In this document: piece by piece, positions 1 to 8,640 of the stretch
How the letters are laid out: every line of letters starts with the position of its first letter
How positions within the stretch are numbered: position 1 is the first letter of the stretch
Assembly: GCF_016107545.1 (NCBI RefSeq)
Contig: NZ_JABASS010000004.1
Coordinates: 123,900-187,899, forward strand
Length of the DNA: 64,000 nucleotides
Source of the DNA: Psychrobacter namhaensis
Lineage (GTDB): Bacteria; Pseudomonadota; Gammaproteobacteria; Pseudomonadales; Moraxellaceae
Direction: 5' to 3'
Translations under genes and position numbers: made by a program
Notes under the pieces: model-generated
Told to the model about the DNA's origin: nothing
What the model saw: only the letters and a program-made list of their open reading frames with translations
The model's database searches: none

Positions 1-192
1 GCCACGAAAAAAGAAGATATAAGAAAACGGTAACACCTGTACCAGCCAGTTCTTTGACAAGCGCAACTGCGCTAAAATCAAACCAAAAAACAGCCCGATG
101 ATACCTGAGACAACGACCAGCTGTACGGTCAAAACAGCGCCGTTTAGTAACTCAGGAAGACTATCAAAAATAACCTGCCAATTCCAATCCAT
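1..192 (-). CDS. Polar amino-acid ABC permease, ArtM/HisM-type (partial)
   Basis: Inner-membrane permease subunit of a polar amino-acid ABC importer. The frame opens with an ATG at 192 and runs off the left edge, so about 64 residues are visible. They show one hydrophobic segment (about residues 17-40) and the loop ending FFFRG, which in the HisM/ArtM/GltK family precedes a conserved TPL sequence and the second membrane span. Only 12 bases separate it from the permease gene upstream, so it is the last visible cistron of the leftward operon (ATPase, three binding proteins, two permeases). Gene order suggests the artM/hisM role. The substrate cannot be read from this fragment. Confidence 0.85.
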   Translation of the reverse strand, partial: MDWNWQVIFDSLPELLNGAVLTVQLVVVSGIIGLFFGLILAQLRLSKNWLVQVLPFSYIFFFRG

Positions 193-204
193 AGTATCTC
201 TCCT

Positions 205-939
205 CTATCCTATGGTCGATTGACGATGGGTTGACTGACGGCTCAGCTTTTTAGCATAGCGCGCCGCTGGATTGGCACGCCACTCAAGCCACATCATAAA
301 ACCGGTAATCAGCATGGTCAAACCCAAATAAATAATTGCCGCTGCCATATAAAAAGTAAACGGCTGCTGCGTTGATTGGGCCGCCCGCGACGACTGATAC
401 ATGATGTCTTTTAGGCCCACCACTGATACCAGTGCCGTATCTTTTAGCAACACCAAAAACAAATTGCCCAAGCCTGGCAACGCAATCTGCCAAACTTGCG
501 GCAAGGTGATGCGATAAAACGTCTGCAAAGGACGCATGCCAATTGCTTGTGCCGCCTCATGCTGCCCTATTGGAATCTCTTGGATCGACATGCGAAAAAT
601 TTCAGTCGCATAAGCGCCAAACGCAATAGACAGCGCCATCACGCCGCCCCAAAAGGCACTAATCTCTACATATTCGTTATAGCCGAATTTTTTGAGAATC
701 GTCATGAGCAGTATAGAGCCGCCATAATAGATAAACAGCACCAATAACAGCTCTGGAATACCGCGCATGGTCGCCGTATACACAGTCGCAATCTTACGCA
801 GCAGCCAAATATTAGACAGCTTTGCTGTGGCACCGAGTAGCCCCAACGCCATGCCGATGACTAAGCTGGTCAACGCAAGCTTGATGGTGACGGTAGCGCC
901 GCTCAGTAGGAGCGCGCCAAATCCTTGTAAATCAAACAC
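205..939 (-). CDS. Polar amino-acid ABC permease, ArtQ/HisQ-type
   Basis: Integral membrane permease, 244 residues, normal for the HisQ/ArtQ family. It has about five hydrophobic segments. The conserved MRGIPELL loop lies at residues 58-65, and the EAA cytoplasmic loop that docks the ATPase (EAAQAIGM, then LPQVWQIALPG) begins at about residue 128. The start is a GTG at 939 (MFDLQGF), with a purine-rich GAGTGG upstream; no ATG fits better. It should pair with the permease that follows to form the heteromeric channel. It lies about 430 bases downstream of the last binding-protein gene, and a terminator sits in that gap, so permease expression may partly depend on read-through or a separate promoter. 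Amino-acid specificity is not determinable. Confidence 0.9.
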   Translation of the reverse strand: MFDLQGFGALLLSGATVTIKLALTSLVIGMALGLLGATAKLSNIWLLRKIATVYTATMRGIPELLLVLFIYYGGSILLMTILKKFGYNEYVEISAFWGGVMALSIAFGAYATEIFRMSIQEIPIGQHEAAQAIGMRPLQTFYRITLPQVWQIALPGLGNLFLVLLKDTALVSVVGLKDIMYQSSRAAQSTQQPFTFYMAAAIIYLGLTMLITGFMMWLEWRANPAARYAKKLSRQSTHRQSTIG

Positions 940-1276
940 AATTATCCACTCAGTCTCTTTATATTAGCAATTTGCAAAATATGAGTTAAAAGAATCAGCA
1001 TCAATCGCTGAGCGCTGCTGACAATCGCATTTTATACCAAATATATATTGGTGCTTTGCGTCATAGAGTGACGTCAAATCAACACGATTGTTGCGGCGGA
1101 AATTGACACAGTAGAAATGAGCGCTGATTTTATCATAATCGCTCGCCGCTATGTTAATACTCACACGTAAAAGCAGTGCTTAAATCAACCGTAATTCTCT
1201 TAAAAGCCTAGTAAATCAGTCAGATTGACGAAAACGGAGCAGTCAATAGCGATAAATCCTACTGTTTTTTATCAAA

Positions 1277-1314
1277 AACAAAAAAGGACACCACCATTAA
1301 GGCAGTATCCTTTT
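1277..1314 (-). terminator. Rho-independent terminator after third binding-protein gene
   Basis: Reading leftward, a 14-base-pair stem (1301-1314 with 1282-1295, several G-U pairs) with a 5-base loop is followed by a run of T. It lies just after the stop of the binding-protein gene at 1372 and before the permease genes. It probably lowers transcription into the permeases, giving more binding protein than membrane subunits. The rest of the 940-1371 gap shows no gene. Confidence 0.8.
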
Positions 1315-1371
1315 CATTAAAACCACGCAAGTCCAATCGCTCTAATAGCGACTATTTGAGATGTATCCCAC

Positions 1372-2271
1372 CTACTCCGCCGTTCCTTCTGTCGTTTGCG
1401 TGTTTACTGTTGCATCGAGCTTTGGAACCGCAAAATACTTTTGATGGATTTCATCATAAGTGCCATCCGCTTTTATATTGGCCAATGATTGATTAATCTT
1501 CTCTTGTAGTGCATCGCCTGGACGTACGGCAATGGCAAAGTTGTCATTGATATCAATCTCTTCACCTTTCAGCGCATAGTCACTACCTGCGCTGGTGCCA
1601 AGCCATTCCAAAGCTGGCAGTTTGTCAGATACCATGGCATCAACGCGATTCGAACCCAAGTCCAAAAACGCGTTACTCAGCGTGTCATAAAGCTTCATGT
1701 TGGCTTGTGGATAGGTGTTCTCTAACCACTGTGAAGAGATGGTCGAGCGCTGGGCCGCAATAGAGTGTGCATTAATATCGCTGCTATCACTCGGATCAAA
1801 GGGGCTGTCTTTTTTGGCTAAAAACACCAAAGTGTTGCTAAAGTAAGGCTCTGTAAAGCTGACTTGTTGCTCGCGCTCAGGGGTCACTGACATGGCAGCC
1901 ACGATGGCATCGTATTTACCAGCTTTTAGACCCGGAATAATACCGTCCCAATCCTGCGCGGTAATGTCACAAGTCACCTCCATGTCGGCACAAATGGCGT
2001 TGGCAATCTCCACATCGAAACCGCCAAGGGTGCCATCAGCATTGGTATAGTTAAAAGGCGCATACGCCCCTTCAGTACCAATACGCAGCACATCACCCGT
2101 CGTCGCTTCTTGGCTGACAGTATCATTGGCTTCGTTCTGACCATTACTACAACCTGCCAAAGTCAAAAGCGCAGCCATCGCAATCAAGGGTACTGAAAAG
2201 CGTCGCGCCTTTGCGCCATGGCTAACGGGTGTGTACGCGATTGCTTTGTATTGGTCAGAATAATAGTTCAT
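1372..2271 (-). CDS. Amino-acid ABC transporter substrate-binding lipoprotein (copy 3)
   Basis: Periplasmic solute-binding protein of the ArtJ/HisJ type (SBP_bac_3 family), 299 residues. I start it at the ATG at 2271 (MNYYSDQ), because AAGGA lies five bases upstream; an in-frame ATG 33 bases earlier lacks such a site. A lipobox LAGC places the acylated cysteine at about residue 41, so it should be membrane-anchored. Family landmarks are TEGAYAPFNYTNADG near the N-terminus, QDWDGIIPGLKAGKYDAIVA and the ligand-binding MSVTPER. It is the third of three consecutive related genes and is followed by a terminator. The ligand is probably a basic or polar amino acid by family, which is inference. Confidence 0.9.
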   Translation of the reverse strand: MNYYSDQYKAIAYTPVSHGAKARRFSVPLIAMAALLTLAGCSNGQNEANDTVSQEATTGDVLRIGTEGAYAPFNYTNADGTLGGFDVEIANAICADMEVTCDITAQDWDGIIPGLKAGKYDAIVAAMSVTPEREQQVSFTEPYFSNTLVFLAKKDSPFDPSDSSDINAHSIAAQRSTISSQWLENTYPQANMKLYDTLSNAFLDLGSNRVDAMVSDKLPALEWLGTSAGSDYALKGEEIDINDNFAIAVRPGDALQEKINQSLANIKADGTYDEIHQKYFAVPKLDATVNTQTTEGTAE

Positions 2272-2366
2272 GATCTTCCTTGATGTTTCTTGTGAAAATA
2301 ACACTCATCGCTATTGCTCAACTTGTTGAAACCCCTCTTAGTGAATCATAGCGATGAGCAACGATA

Positions 2367-3371
2367 TTAGTTAGTGGCCGCTTCTGTTTGTTCTTCGTTC
2401 GCGTTGACCGCATCGGCATCAACATTAACGTCAGCATCTTCAACCACCAATACTTCTTTTAAATCTGTGGTTGCCACGGCTTTTTGAGCAGCAGCCGTTG
2501 AGCTGGTGCCAAAATAGCTGCCCGTGATTTGATCATAAGTACCGTTTTCTTTGAGCTCAGCCAAGGCTTTATTGAACTTGGCGACCAGAGGATCCCCTTT
2601 ACGAAACGCAATACCCATCGCATCTTCATCAGTACTGATTTCTTGACCTTTTACTTCATAGTCTTGACCAGCCTCGGTTTTTAGCCAGTCGATACCAGTC
2701 ACTTTATCGGACATCATCGCCCGCACACGGCCTGAAGTCAGATCCAAATACGCGTTATCTTGGGTGTCATAAAGCTTGATATCAGCGTTTGCATGTTCAT
2801 CTTGCAAGTACTGTGCGGCGACCGTTGAGCGCTGTGACGCTACAGGCTGCCCTGCCAAATCGGCAACACTAATATCATCGCCTTTTTTACCGATTAGAAC
2901 GATACCGCTATGAAAGTACGGGTCGGTAAACTCAACCACTTCTTTACGTTCAGGTGTGATCGACATACCAGCAATAATCGCATCGAATTTTTGTGCGTTT
3001 AGTCCTGGAATCAGCCCATCCCAATCTTGGGAGATGACTTCACATTCTGCCTGCATTTGCTCACATAGCGCGTCGACCAGCTCAATTTCATAACCGATTA
3101 ACTTACCATCAGCATCTGTATAGCTAAACGGCTTGTAGCTTGACTCGGTGGCAATTTTTATGTTCATTGGAGTATCGGTTGCAGTATCAGTGGCCGCCCC
3201 TTCTTCTGGCGTTGCGCTATTATTACAACCAGCCAACATAAGCATGGCCGCACTTAATGGCGCAAGCCAAAGTGCCTTATTTTTCAGCGCTTTGTTGTTT
3301 AGAGGTTGATTGTTTAGAGCTTTGTTTCTTAATGCCTTACTTTTTAGTGACGATGTCATGGATATTGTCAT
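2367..3371 (-). CDS. Amino-acid ABC transporter substrate-binding lipoprotein (copy 2)
   Basis: Second of the three SBP_bac_3-type binding proteins, 334 residues. The preferred start is the ATG at 3371 (MTISMTSS), with AAGGA nine bases upstream; the frame also extends 24 bases further to a TTG. The signal region is unusually long: five diverged 5-residue repeats of the type NKALN occupy residues 11-35 before the hydrophobic core and the lipobox LAGC (cysteine about 49). The mature domain has the usual landmarks (ESSYKPFSYTDADG, QDWDGLIPGL, GMSITPER). A C-terminal acidic tail of about 40 residues, rich in D, E, A and N, is absent from the two neighbours. The copy probably arose by tandem duplication and then diverged in its ends. 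Confidence 0.9.
   Translation of the reverse strand: MTISMTSSLKSKALRNKALNNQPLNNKALKNKALWLAPLSAAMLMLAGCNNSATPEEGAATDTATDTPMNIKIATESSYKPFSYTDADGKLIGYEIELVDALCEQMQAECEVISQDWDGLIPGLNAQKFDAIIAGMSITPERKEVVEFTDPYFHSGIVLIGKKGDDISVADLAGQPVASQRSTVAAQYLQDEHANADIKLYDTQDNAYLDLTSGRVRAMMSDKVTGIDWLKTEAGQDYEVKGQEISTDEDAMGIAFRKGDPLVAKFNKALAELKENGTYDQITGSYFGTSSTAAAQKAVATTDLKEVLVVEDADVNVDADAVNANEEQTEAATN
3267..3341 (-). repeat. Five diverged 15-base tandem repeats in a signal-peptide coding region
   Basis: Within the binding-protein gene at 2367-3371, residues 11-35 fall into five consecutive 5-residue units: SKALR, NKALN, NQPLN, NKALK, NKALW. At the DNA level these are five in-frame 15-base units with several differences between them. 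They lengthen and positively charge the region before the lipoprotein signal core. Confidence 0.8.
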
Positions 3372-3403
3372 GTCTGCTATTCCTTCATTTTTCAATCAGA
3401 AGA

Positions 3404-4204
3404 TTATTGACCAAAGTTCGCTTGCTCAAGACGTGCCAGCTCACCATTACTACGGATTTCGCTAAGTGCCTTATTAAAGTCGTCTCTGAGTGCGTCACCT
3501 TTACGAACAGCAATGGCAATATTATCGTTGTTATCGATTTCATCACCGACGATACCAAAGCCTTCAGGGTTGTCTACCAACCATGATTTGGCAGAGACTT
3601 TTTCTGCCAGTACCGCATCGCTACGACCAGATTTTAGATCTAGATAAGCGTTGTCATAGTTGTCATACAACTGCACGGTGTTACCGTTTTTGCCTTCATA
3701 ATTGTCTTGAAGATAAGCGCCAGGAGTGGTTGAACGTTGACCACCCAGTGTGGCGTTTTCAATCGCCATAGGATCAAAATCACCATTGGTGTCGGTCAGC
3801 CACACCATGGTGTTGGCAAAGTAAGGTTCGGTAAAATCGACCTTTTCTTGACGTTCAGGCGTAATCGACATGCCCGCTACCACTGCATCATACTTTTGTG
3901 CCAACAGGCCTGGAATAATGCCGTCCCAGTCTTGCGCCACAATTTCACATTTGGCCTGCATCTGATCACATAGGGCATTGGCAACATCAATATCGTAACC
4001 TGCCAAGCTACCATCAGCATTGGTGTAGTTAAAAGGAGGATAAGCGCCCTCCGTCGCAATACGAATGGTCTGGCCAGACGTATCTGCTGCAGAAGCATCA
4101 GCATTGGTATCGGTGGTTTCATTAGCAGGTTGACTACAAGCACTCAGCATCAACGCTGCGGTAACGGTCATCGATGACCACAATAGGCGAGAATTCGACA
4201 TCAT
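3404..4204 (-). CDS. Amino-acid ABC transporter substrate-binding lipoprotein (copy 1)
   Basis: First of three related periplasmic binding proteins, 266 residues, a typical ArtJ/HisJ length. The start is ATG-ATG at 4204/4201 with AAGGA four bases before the first ATG; either is possible and the second has more usual spacing. A compact signal peptide ends in lipobox LSAC (cysteine about 23). SBP_bac_3 landmarks are TEGAYPPFNYTNADG, QDWDGIIPGLLAQKYDAVVA and GMSITPER, followed by a C-terminal lobe with AVRKGDALRDDFNKAL. Only 32 bases separate its stop from the next binding-protein start, so the two are co-transcribed. All three copies share a motif order that points to local duplication. Confidence 0.9.
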   Translation of the reverse strand: MMSNSRLLWSSMTVTAALMLSACSQPANETTDTNADASAADTSGQTIRIATEGAYPPFNYTNADGSLAGYDIDVANALCDQMQAKCEIVAQDWDGIIPGLLAQKYDAVVAGMSITPERQEKVDFTEPYFANTMVWLTDTNGDFDPMAIENATLGGQRSTTPGAYLQDNYEGKNGNTVQLYDNYDNAYLDLKSGRSDAVLAEKVSAKSWLVDNPEGFGIVGDEIDNNDNIAIAVRKGDALRDDFNKALSEIRSNGELARLEQANFGQ

Positions 4205-4464
4205 ACGTTCCTTAAATTCTGATGGGGTTTGATATAGGGTTCTGATATTTAGTTCTCTGACGTCCCTGCCAGATAAGCAATATAGTTAGTAAGAGATACC
4301 AGCAGCCGCCATGATGGGCTGCCTATAAACCTTTTGATAATACCTGAGTAAAATATCAAAAACAAACATTTTGCATACCAACTGTCATTAAACCGTAAGA
4401 AACAGTTAACACTAAGGAATGAACCGTCATTTTTATATTCTAGATACCGTGAGAGCGGCGATTT

Positions 4465-4491
4465 TAGGGTGGTAAGAGAGGCTCCACCCTA
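4465..4491 (-). other. Intercistronic hairpin between the ATPase and binding-protein genes
   Basis: An 8-base-pair perfect stem, TAGGGTGG with CCACCCTA, encloses an 11-base loop in the 310-base gap 4205-4514. In the leftward transcript it is not followed by a T run, so it looks less like a terminator than an RNA processing or stability hairpin separating the ATPase message from the binding-protein messages. No other feature is visible in the gap. Confidence 0.55.
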
Positions 4492-4514
4492 GATTTTTAT
4501 CCAAAGGACTGGTG

Positions 4515-5306
4515 TTAACGGTGCGACGCCATAAAATCTTTCACACGCTCAGAAGTAGGGTTGTCAAAGACCTGCTCGGGGGTGCCAATCTCTTCAATCA
4601 CACCTTGATGTAAGAACACCACTTTACTTGATACCTCACGGGCAAAGCGCATCTCATGAGTGACGATCAGCATGGTACGCCCCTCTTCTGCCAGCTCACG
4701 CATGACGGCAAGCACTTCATTCACCAGTTCAGGATCTAGGGCGGACGTTGGCTCATCAAACAACAATACCTGCGGCTGCATAGCAAGCGCACGCGCGATG
4801 GCCACGCGCTGACGCTGACCGCCTGACAAATTCGCTGGATACGCATCTTTTTTATCGAGTAGACCCACTTTATCAAGCAGCTTTTCAGCATCACTAATGG
4901 CTTGGGCTTTTTTGATTTTTAGAACTTGCGTTGGCCCTTCTATGATGTTTTGCAAAATCGTTTTATGCGGCCACAAGTTAAAGTTTTGAAAAACAAAACC
5001 CACGCGCGCGCGCAAACTTTCTAATTGCTTGACATCCGCCGCTTGCAGTTCGCCTGACTTGGCAGGCTTTAGGATAAGCTCATCATCACCAATAATGATA
5101 CGACCTTGGTTTGGCTTTTCGAGCAAATTAATACAACGTAATAAAGTCGATTTACCAGAGCCAGAGGAGCCCAAGATAGAGATCACATCACCATCATATG
5201 CGGTGAGTGACACCCCCTTGAGCACGGCCAATGAGCCGTAGCTTTTATGGATGTCTTGTAAATCTAAGGCGATAGGCCGAGTCGGATTTTTTTCAGTATC
5301 AAGCAT
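4515..5306 (-). CDS. Polar amino-acid ABC transporter ATPase, ArtP/HisP/GlnQ-type
   Basis: Cytoplasmic ATP-hydrolysing subunit that powers the importer encoded downstream; 263 residues, normal for the HisP/GlnQ group. The Walker [10 protein letters not shown] is at about residues 46-54, the Q-loop Q at 107, the signature LSGGQRQR at 160, Walker B LLFDEP at 181-186, the D-loop SALD at 188 and the H-loop histidine at 217. The FNLWPHKT segment after the Q-loop is typical of basic amino-acid ABC ATPases. It is the first gene of the leftward operon and is separated by 310 bases from the first binding-protein gene. Substrate type is inferred from family only. Confidence 0.93.
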   Translation of the reverse strand: MLDTEKNPTRPIALDLQDIHKSYGSLAVLKGVSLTAYDGDVISILGSSGSGKSTLLRCINLLEKPNQGRIIIGDDELILKPAKSGELQAADVKQLESLRARVGFVFQNFNLWPHKTILQNIIEGPTQVLKIKKAQAISDAEKLLDKVGLLDKKDAYPANLSGGQRQRVAIARALAMQPQVLLFDEPTSALDPELVNEVLAVMRELAEEGRTMLIVTHEMRFAREVSSKVVFLHQGVIEEIGTPEQVFDNPTSERVKDFMASHR

Positions 5307-5704
5307 GGTTTAGCAGACTTCCAATAAATATGAGTGAAAACGTAAGTAAAAACAGCCCTAGTATAATATAGGCATTAATCATAGCGTGGCGGTAAGTCCG
5401 CTATGTTTGATAAGACAAAGAGAAAAATGTCACATTGTCTCTTATTCAGCGGTAAAAAGGCAAATCTGTTGTGCGCTAGTGAGGGATCACTGAATAATCA
5501 TCGGTGTAGTAACTGACATAAAGTAATAACTGACACAAAAAAGCCCAGACTGTGGCAACAGCGCTGAGCTATATTTTATCACTTAAAAGTCTTAGGCGTG
5601 GTTTTATCTACACGCGGTTTTCTCTGCGCATAATTTTCTCTGAGAGGAGTAACGCTTAGCTAGTCACTTATTTAACCACCCCAGTAAAAACAATTAAAAA
5701 TAAT
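5307..5704. other. Intergenic region, no gene seen
   Basis: About 400 bases between two leftward genes. It must hold the promoter of the ABC importer operon in its left part, but no clear -35/-10 pair, terminator or conserved RNA structure stood out on reading. Confidence 0.4.
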
Positions 5705-6019
5705 TTAGTAGGTTGAGATATGTTCTGAGTCCTCGGTACCATCTAACACATCTTCATCATTGGCGGTCACCGCTGCGGCGTCGCCATTATCCTCCACTGC
5801 TATGCCGTCATTGGTGCTGCCTATGCCCACATCGACATCGTCGGTGCCGCTTGCAATAGCAGTATTAGTGGCCTCTCCCTCTACTGGCGTTTGGGCATCA
5901 ACGGTAGGTTCCGTTTCCATTGGGACGTCATCATTTGTATCGCAAGCACTTAGCGTTAATGCCGCTGCCACCAATCCAGCCGTCAGCCATTTTTTTTGTG
6001 TATTGTTTCTCGTAGCCAT
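5705..6019 (-). CDS. Small acidic lipoprotein of unknown function
   Basis: A 104-residue exported lipoprotein. The ATG at 6019 is preceded by GGAGAG at good spacing. The N-terminus is a clear type II signal: basic start (RNNTQKK), hydrophobic core, lipobox LSAC with cysteine at about 26. The remaining about 78 residues are low-complexity and strongly acidic (D, E, T, A, V, N), without cysteine or a recognisable domain. It stands alone between the ABC importer operon and proA. I do not recognise a family; similar short acidic lipoproteins are common in this bacterial group. The gene call rests on the signal peptide and ribosome-binding site. Confidence 0.7.
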   Translation of the reverse strand: MATRNNTQKKWLTAGLVAAALTLSACDTNDDVPMETEPTVDAQTPVEGEATNTAIASGTDDVDVGIGSTNDGIAVEDNGDAAAVTANDEDVLDGTEDSEHISTY

Positions 6020-6424
6020 GTTAACTCTCCATTACCAGTCGTATGATCATTGATAGCCATCTAGTGTTGGCTTTGTCATACTGTTATCGTATTAGTGCTT
6101 ACTATACTGACGATCAGTGATGGCTACCTTAGTATTTACAACACAGTTCTGTTAAAGGTACGTAACGATAAAGTGCTGTGTTAAGCACACTTAACTCGTA
6201 AAGGAGGTGAGGTAAGAGTCGTAAAATAGGCCTTCATAAATACTCATAAACGCCTTGTAAAGCGGGTTCTGTTCACAAAATCGTCTTTACTATCGCCTCA
6301 ATCTCCTCTATGTTAAATAGCATAATGCCATATTGGGCATTCAAACTGCCTTTTTTGCTAAATTTTCGCCTTTTTGGGCACTTTTTTCTGTTTAAAACAC
6401 TTATTAACATAAGGAAAACGATTT
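6020..6424. other. Divergent intergenic region before proA
   Basis: About 400 bases between the leftward lipoprotein gene and proA. It should carry divergent promoters. AAGGAAAACG just before 6425 is the proA ribosome-binding site. I see no terminator, riboswitch or coding region. Confidence 0.4.
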
Positions 6425-7726
6425 ATGAGTCAAACGAACACTACAGACGTTATCACATATATGCAATCTGTCGGCAAGCAAGCCCGAGCAGCTTCACGAG
6501 CACTGGCTGCGGCAAATACTGGCGATAAAAACTCAGCGTTGATGGCGATTCATGATGTGTTAAAAGGTGCCAAGCAAGATATTTTAGCCGCCAACAAGAT
6601 CGATATGGATAATGGACAGAGCAACGATTTAGACGCAGCCTTACTTGACCGTCTTGAATTAAACGACGCGCGCTTTGATGGTATGCTACAAGGTCTAAAA
6701 GACGTCGCCGCCCTACCCGATCCTATCGGTGAAGTCACTGATATGACTTTTCAGCCTTCAGGGATTCATTTGGGCAAAATGCGGGTGCCGCTCGGTGTGG
6801 TCGGCATGATTTATGAGTCGCGCCCTAACGTGACACTAGAAGCCGCTTCTCTTGCGCTAAAGTCAGGCAACGCCATTATCCTACGCGGTGGCTCTGAGGC
6901 GTTTGAATCTAACCAAGCGATTGCCAAGTGTATCTTAGAAGGACTACAAAAAGTCGGTCTGTCTGAGCACAGTGTACAAGTACTCCAAACGACTGATCGT
7001 GCCGCTGTCGGTGAGCTCATCACCATGACTGACTATGTCGATGTTATCGTGCCACGTGGTGGTAAAGGTCTCATTGAGCGTATCAGCCGTGATGCCCGTG
7101 TGCCCGTGATCAAGCATTTAGATGGCAACTGCCATACCTTTATTGATAGTGATGCGGATGCTGACATCGCCATCAAAGTCAGCGTCAATGCCAAAACTCA
7201 TCGTTACGGTACTTGTAATACCATGGAGACGTTATTGGTCGATCAATCAGTGGCCAATGAGCTATTACCGAAAATTGCTGAAGCGATCGTAGCCGCTGAT
7301 GATGCGATGCAACTGCGCCTTGATGAGCAGTCACAAGCCATCTTAAACGACAATGCGGCCCTAAAAGGTCATCTCTCTGCCGCCACTGCTGAGGACTGGG
7401 ACACAGAATATTTAGCGCCTATCTTAGCGGTAAAAGTAGTGGCAGGCATTGACGAGGCGATTGAACACATCAATACCCACGGCAGTCATCATACTGATGT
7501 CATCATTACTGATAACTATACCAAGTCACAGCGCTTCATTCGCGAAGTAGATTCAGCAAGCGTCATGATTAACGCCTCTAGCCGCTTTGCCGATGGTTTT
7601 GAATATGGACTTGGTGCTGAGATTGGTATTTCAACTGACAAAATCCATGCCCGTGGCCCAGTTGGTCTCGAAGGTCTTACGTCACAAAAATGGATCGTTT
7701 ATGGTCATGGTGAGACACGCGCCTAA
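6425..7726 (+). CDS. proA: Gamma-glutamyl phosphate reductase
   Basis: Second enzyme of proline synthesis from glutamate: NADPH-dependent reduction of gamma-glutamyl phosphate to glutamate semialdehyde, in the cytoplasm. It has 433 residues, slightly longer than the usual about 415-420. Family landmarks are [44 protein letters not shown] and the catalytic cysteine in [10 protein letters not shown] (about residue 264). The C-terminal [25 protein letters not shown] is nearly diagnostic. The ATG at 6425 follows AAGGA. It is a single-gene unit closed by a strong terminator; the partner kinase gene proB is not in the window. Confidence 0.97.
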   Translation: MSQTNTTDVITYMQSVGKQARAASRALAAANTGDKNSALMAIHDVLKGAKQDILAANKIDMDNGQSNDLDAALLDRLELNDARFDGMLQGLKDVAALPDPIGEVTDMTFQPSGIHLGKMRVPLGVVGMIYESRPNVTLEAASLALKSGNAIILRGGSEAFESNQAIAKCILEGLQKVGLSEHSVQVLQTTDRAAVGELITMTDYVDVIVPRGGKGLIERISRDARVPVIKHLDGNCHTFIDSDADADIAIKVSVNAKTHRYGTCNTMETLLVDQSVANELLPKIAEAIVAADDAMQLRLDEQSQAILNDNAALKGHLSAATAEDWDTEYLAPILAVKVVAGIDEAIEHINTHGSHHTDVIITDNYTKSQRFIREVDSASVMINASSRFADGFEYGLGAEIGISTDKIHARGPVGLEGLTSQKWIVYGHGETRA

Positions 7727-7778
7727 CTTATTAGCGCGCCCCCTGTCATCTACCGTCCCACTTACAGTATAATCCCCC

Positions 7779-7813
7779 AAAAAAAACGCCAGCTCAATTG
7801 CTGGCGTTTTTTT
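7779..7813 (+). terminator. Terminator after proA
   Basis: Stem ACGCCAGC / GCTGGCGT with a 6-base loop, flanked by an A run on the left and a T run on the right. It is a textbook rho-independent terminator and could act in both directions. Confidence 0.92.
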
Positions 7814-7880
7814 ATTATTAACAAATACGCGGCGTAAACATTTTTTGCCTCACAACAACATTCTATAGGAAAATGAGCTC

Positions 7881-8639
7881 ATGCAGAGTGGTGTCATTAA
7901 ACACTGGTATCAAAACAAAGGTTACGGCTTTATCGAGGTGGACAGTCAGAGTGAAGACGTGTTTTTTCACGTTAGTAAAGTGCGACTGTCACAGCCTATC
8001 ACTGTTGGCCAAAGTGTCTACTTCACGAGTGAACGTAACGCTAAAAACCAATTGCGAGCTACCAAAGTGACGTCCTCTCCACTGAGTATTCATAACAACA
8101 TTGAGTCAGGTGTATCCCCGCAAACGCCCAAAAACGCCAGTCGCGGCAATGGCAATCATCATAAAAATCATCGCGGCAGTGATAATGTAAATCACAGTAG
8201 CACTAATAAGAGAAGCTTAGGCTCTACCCTGTTTAGTTTCATCGCCATTATCGCCGTCGCTGTATATTTCTTGGGAGATTTTAACTCAACGTTGTTTGTG
8301 GATAGGGTTGAGTCGACGACCTTGTCACAAAACGCTGCTAATAATACAAGCCAATCCGTAACTACTGGCATAACCGGTGATGCCCAGATAGACAATACCA
8401 TCACCCTGATACAGCAAGGTGGGCCGTTTCCTTACCCTCATAAAGATGGCACGACGTTTTATAATCGCGAAGGCAGGCTGCCAGTCCAGTCGCAAGGCTA
8501 CTACCGAGAATACACCGTTCCCACACCTGAACTGTCGCATCGCGGGCCGCGACGTATCGTCACAGGTGGCCATCCACCCACTGTCTATTACCTGACTGTT
8601 GATCACTACGATAGCTTTCGCCGACTCGAGGTCAAATAA
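7881..8639 (+). CDS. Cold-shock domain / membrane span / barnase-type ribonuclease fusion
   Basis: 252 residues in three parts. Residues 1-66 form a cold-shock domain with both nucleic-acid-binding motifs (KGYGFIEV at 13-20, VFFHVSKV at 27-34). Residues 67-112 are a polar, basic linker. One membrane span lies at about 114-132. Residues about 145-252 are a microbial guanyl-specific ribonuclease domain (barnase/RNase Sa family): TTFYNREGRLP, YYREYTVP and RRIVTGG, ending in YYLTVDHYDSF. The residues aligning with the catalytic set of RNase Sa are all present: E210, R221, R225 and H242. KR before the span and D/E after it predict cytosolic cold-shock domain and periplasmic RNase. The ATG at 7881 follows AGGA. 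A barstar-like gene begins one base after the stop. The fusion is unusual; its role is unknown. Confidence 0.88.
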   Translation: MQSGVIKHWYQNKGYGFIEVDSQSEDVFFHVSKVRLSQPITVGQSVYFTSERNAKNQLRATKVTSSPLSIHNNIESGVSPQTPKNASRGNGNHHKNHRGSDNVNHSSTNKRSLGSTLFSFIAIIAVAVYFLGDFNSTLFVDRVESTTLSQNAANNTSQSVTTGITGDAQIDNTITLIQQGGPFPYPHKDGTTFYNREGRLPVQSQGYYREYTVPTPELSHRGPRRIVTGGHPPTVYYLTVDHYDSFRRLEVK

Positions 8640-8640
8640 T

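Noticed and set aside
964..1164. Open frame of 66 codons on the minus strand in the gap before the permeases
   Set aside because: No ribosome-binding site, no recognisable domain and an unlikely composition; probably chance.
1647..1657. Bases that read as a tRNA T-loop (GGGTTCGAATC) on the minus strand
   Set aside because: The bases encode part of a conserved binding-protein segment, and no acceptor, D or anticodon arms are found around them.
5004..5014. Alternating CG run (possible Z-DNA)
   Set aside because: It lies in the ATPase gene and is explained by arginine/alanine codons; too short to claim.
8599..8640. TTG-initiated upstream extension of the barstar gene
   Set aside because: It would overlap the RNase catalytic end, and the ATG at 8641 gives a normal barstar N-terminus.
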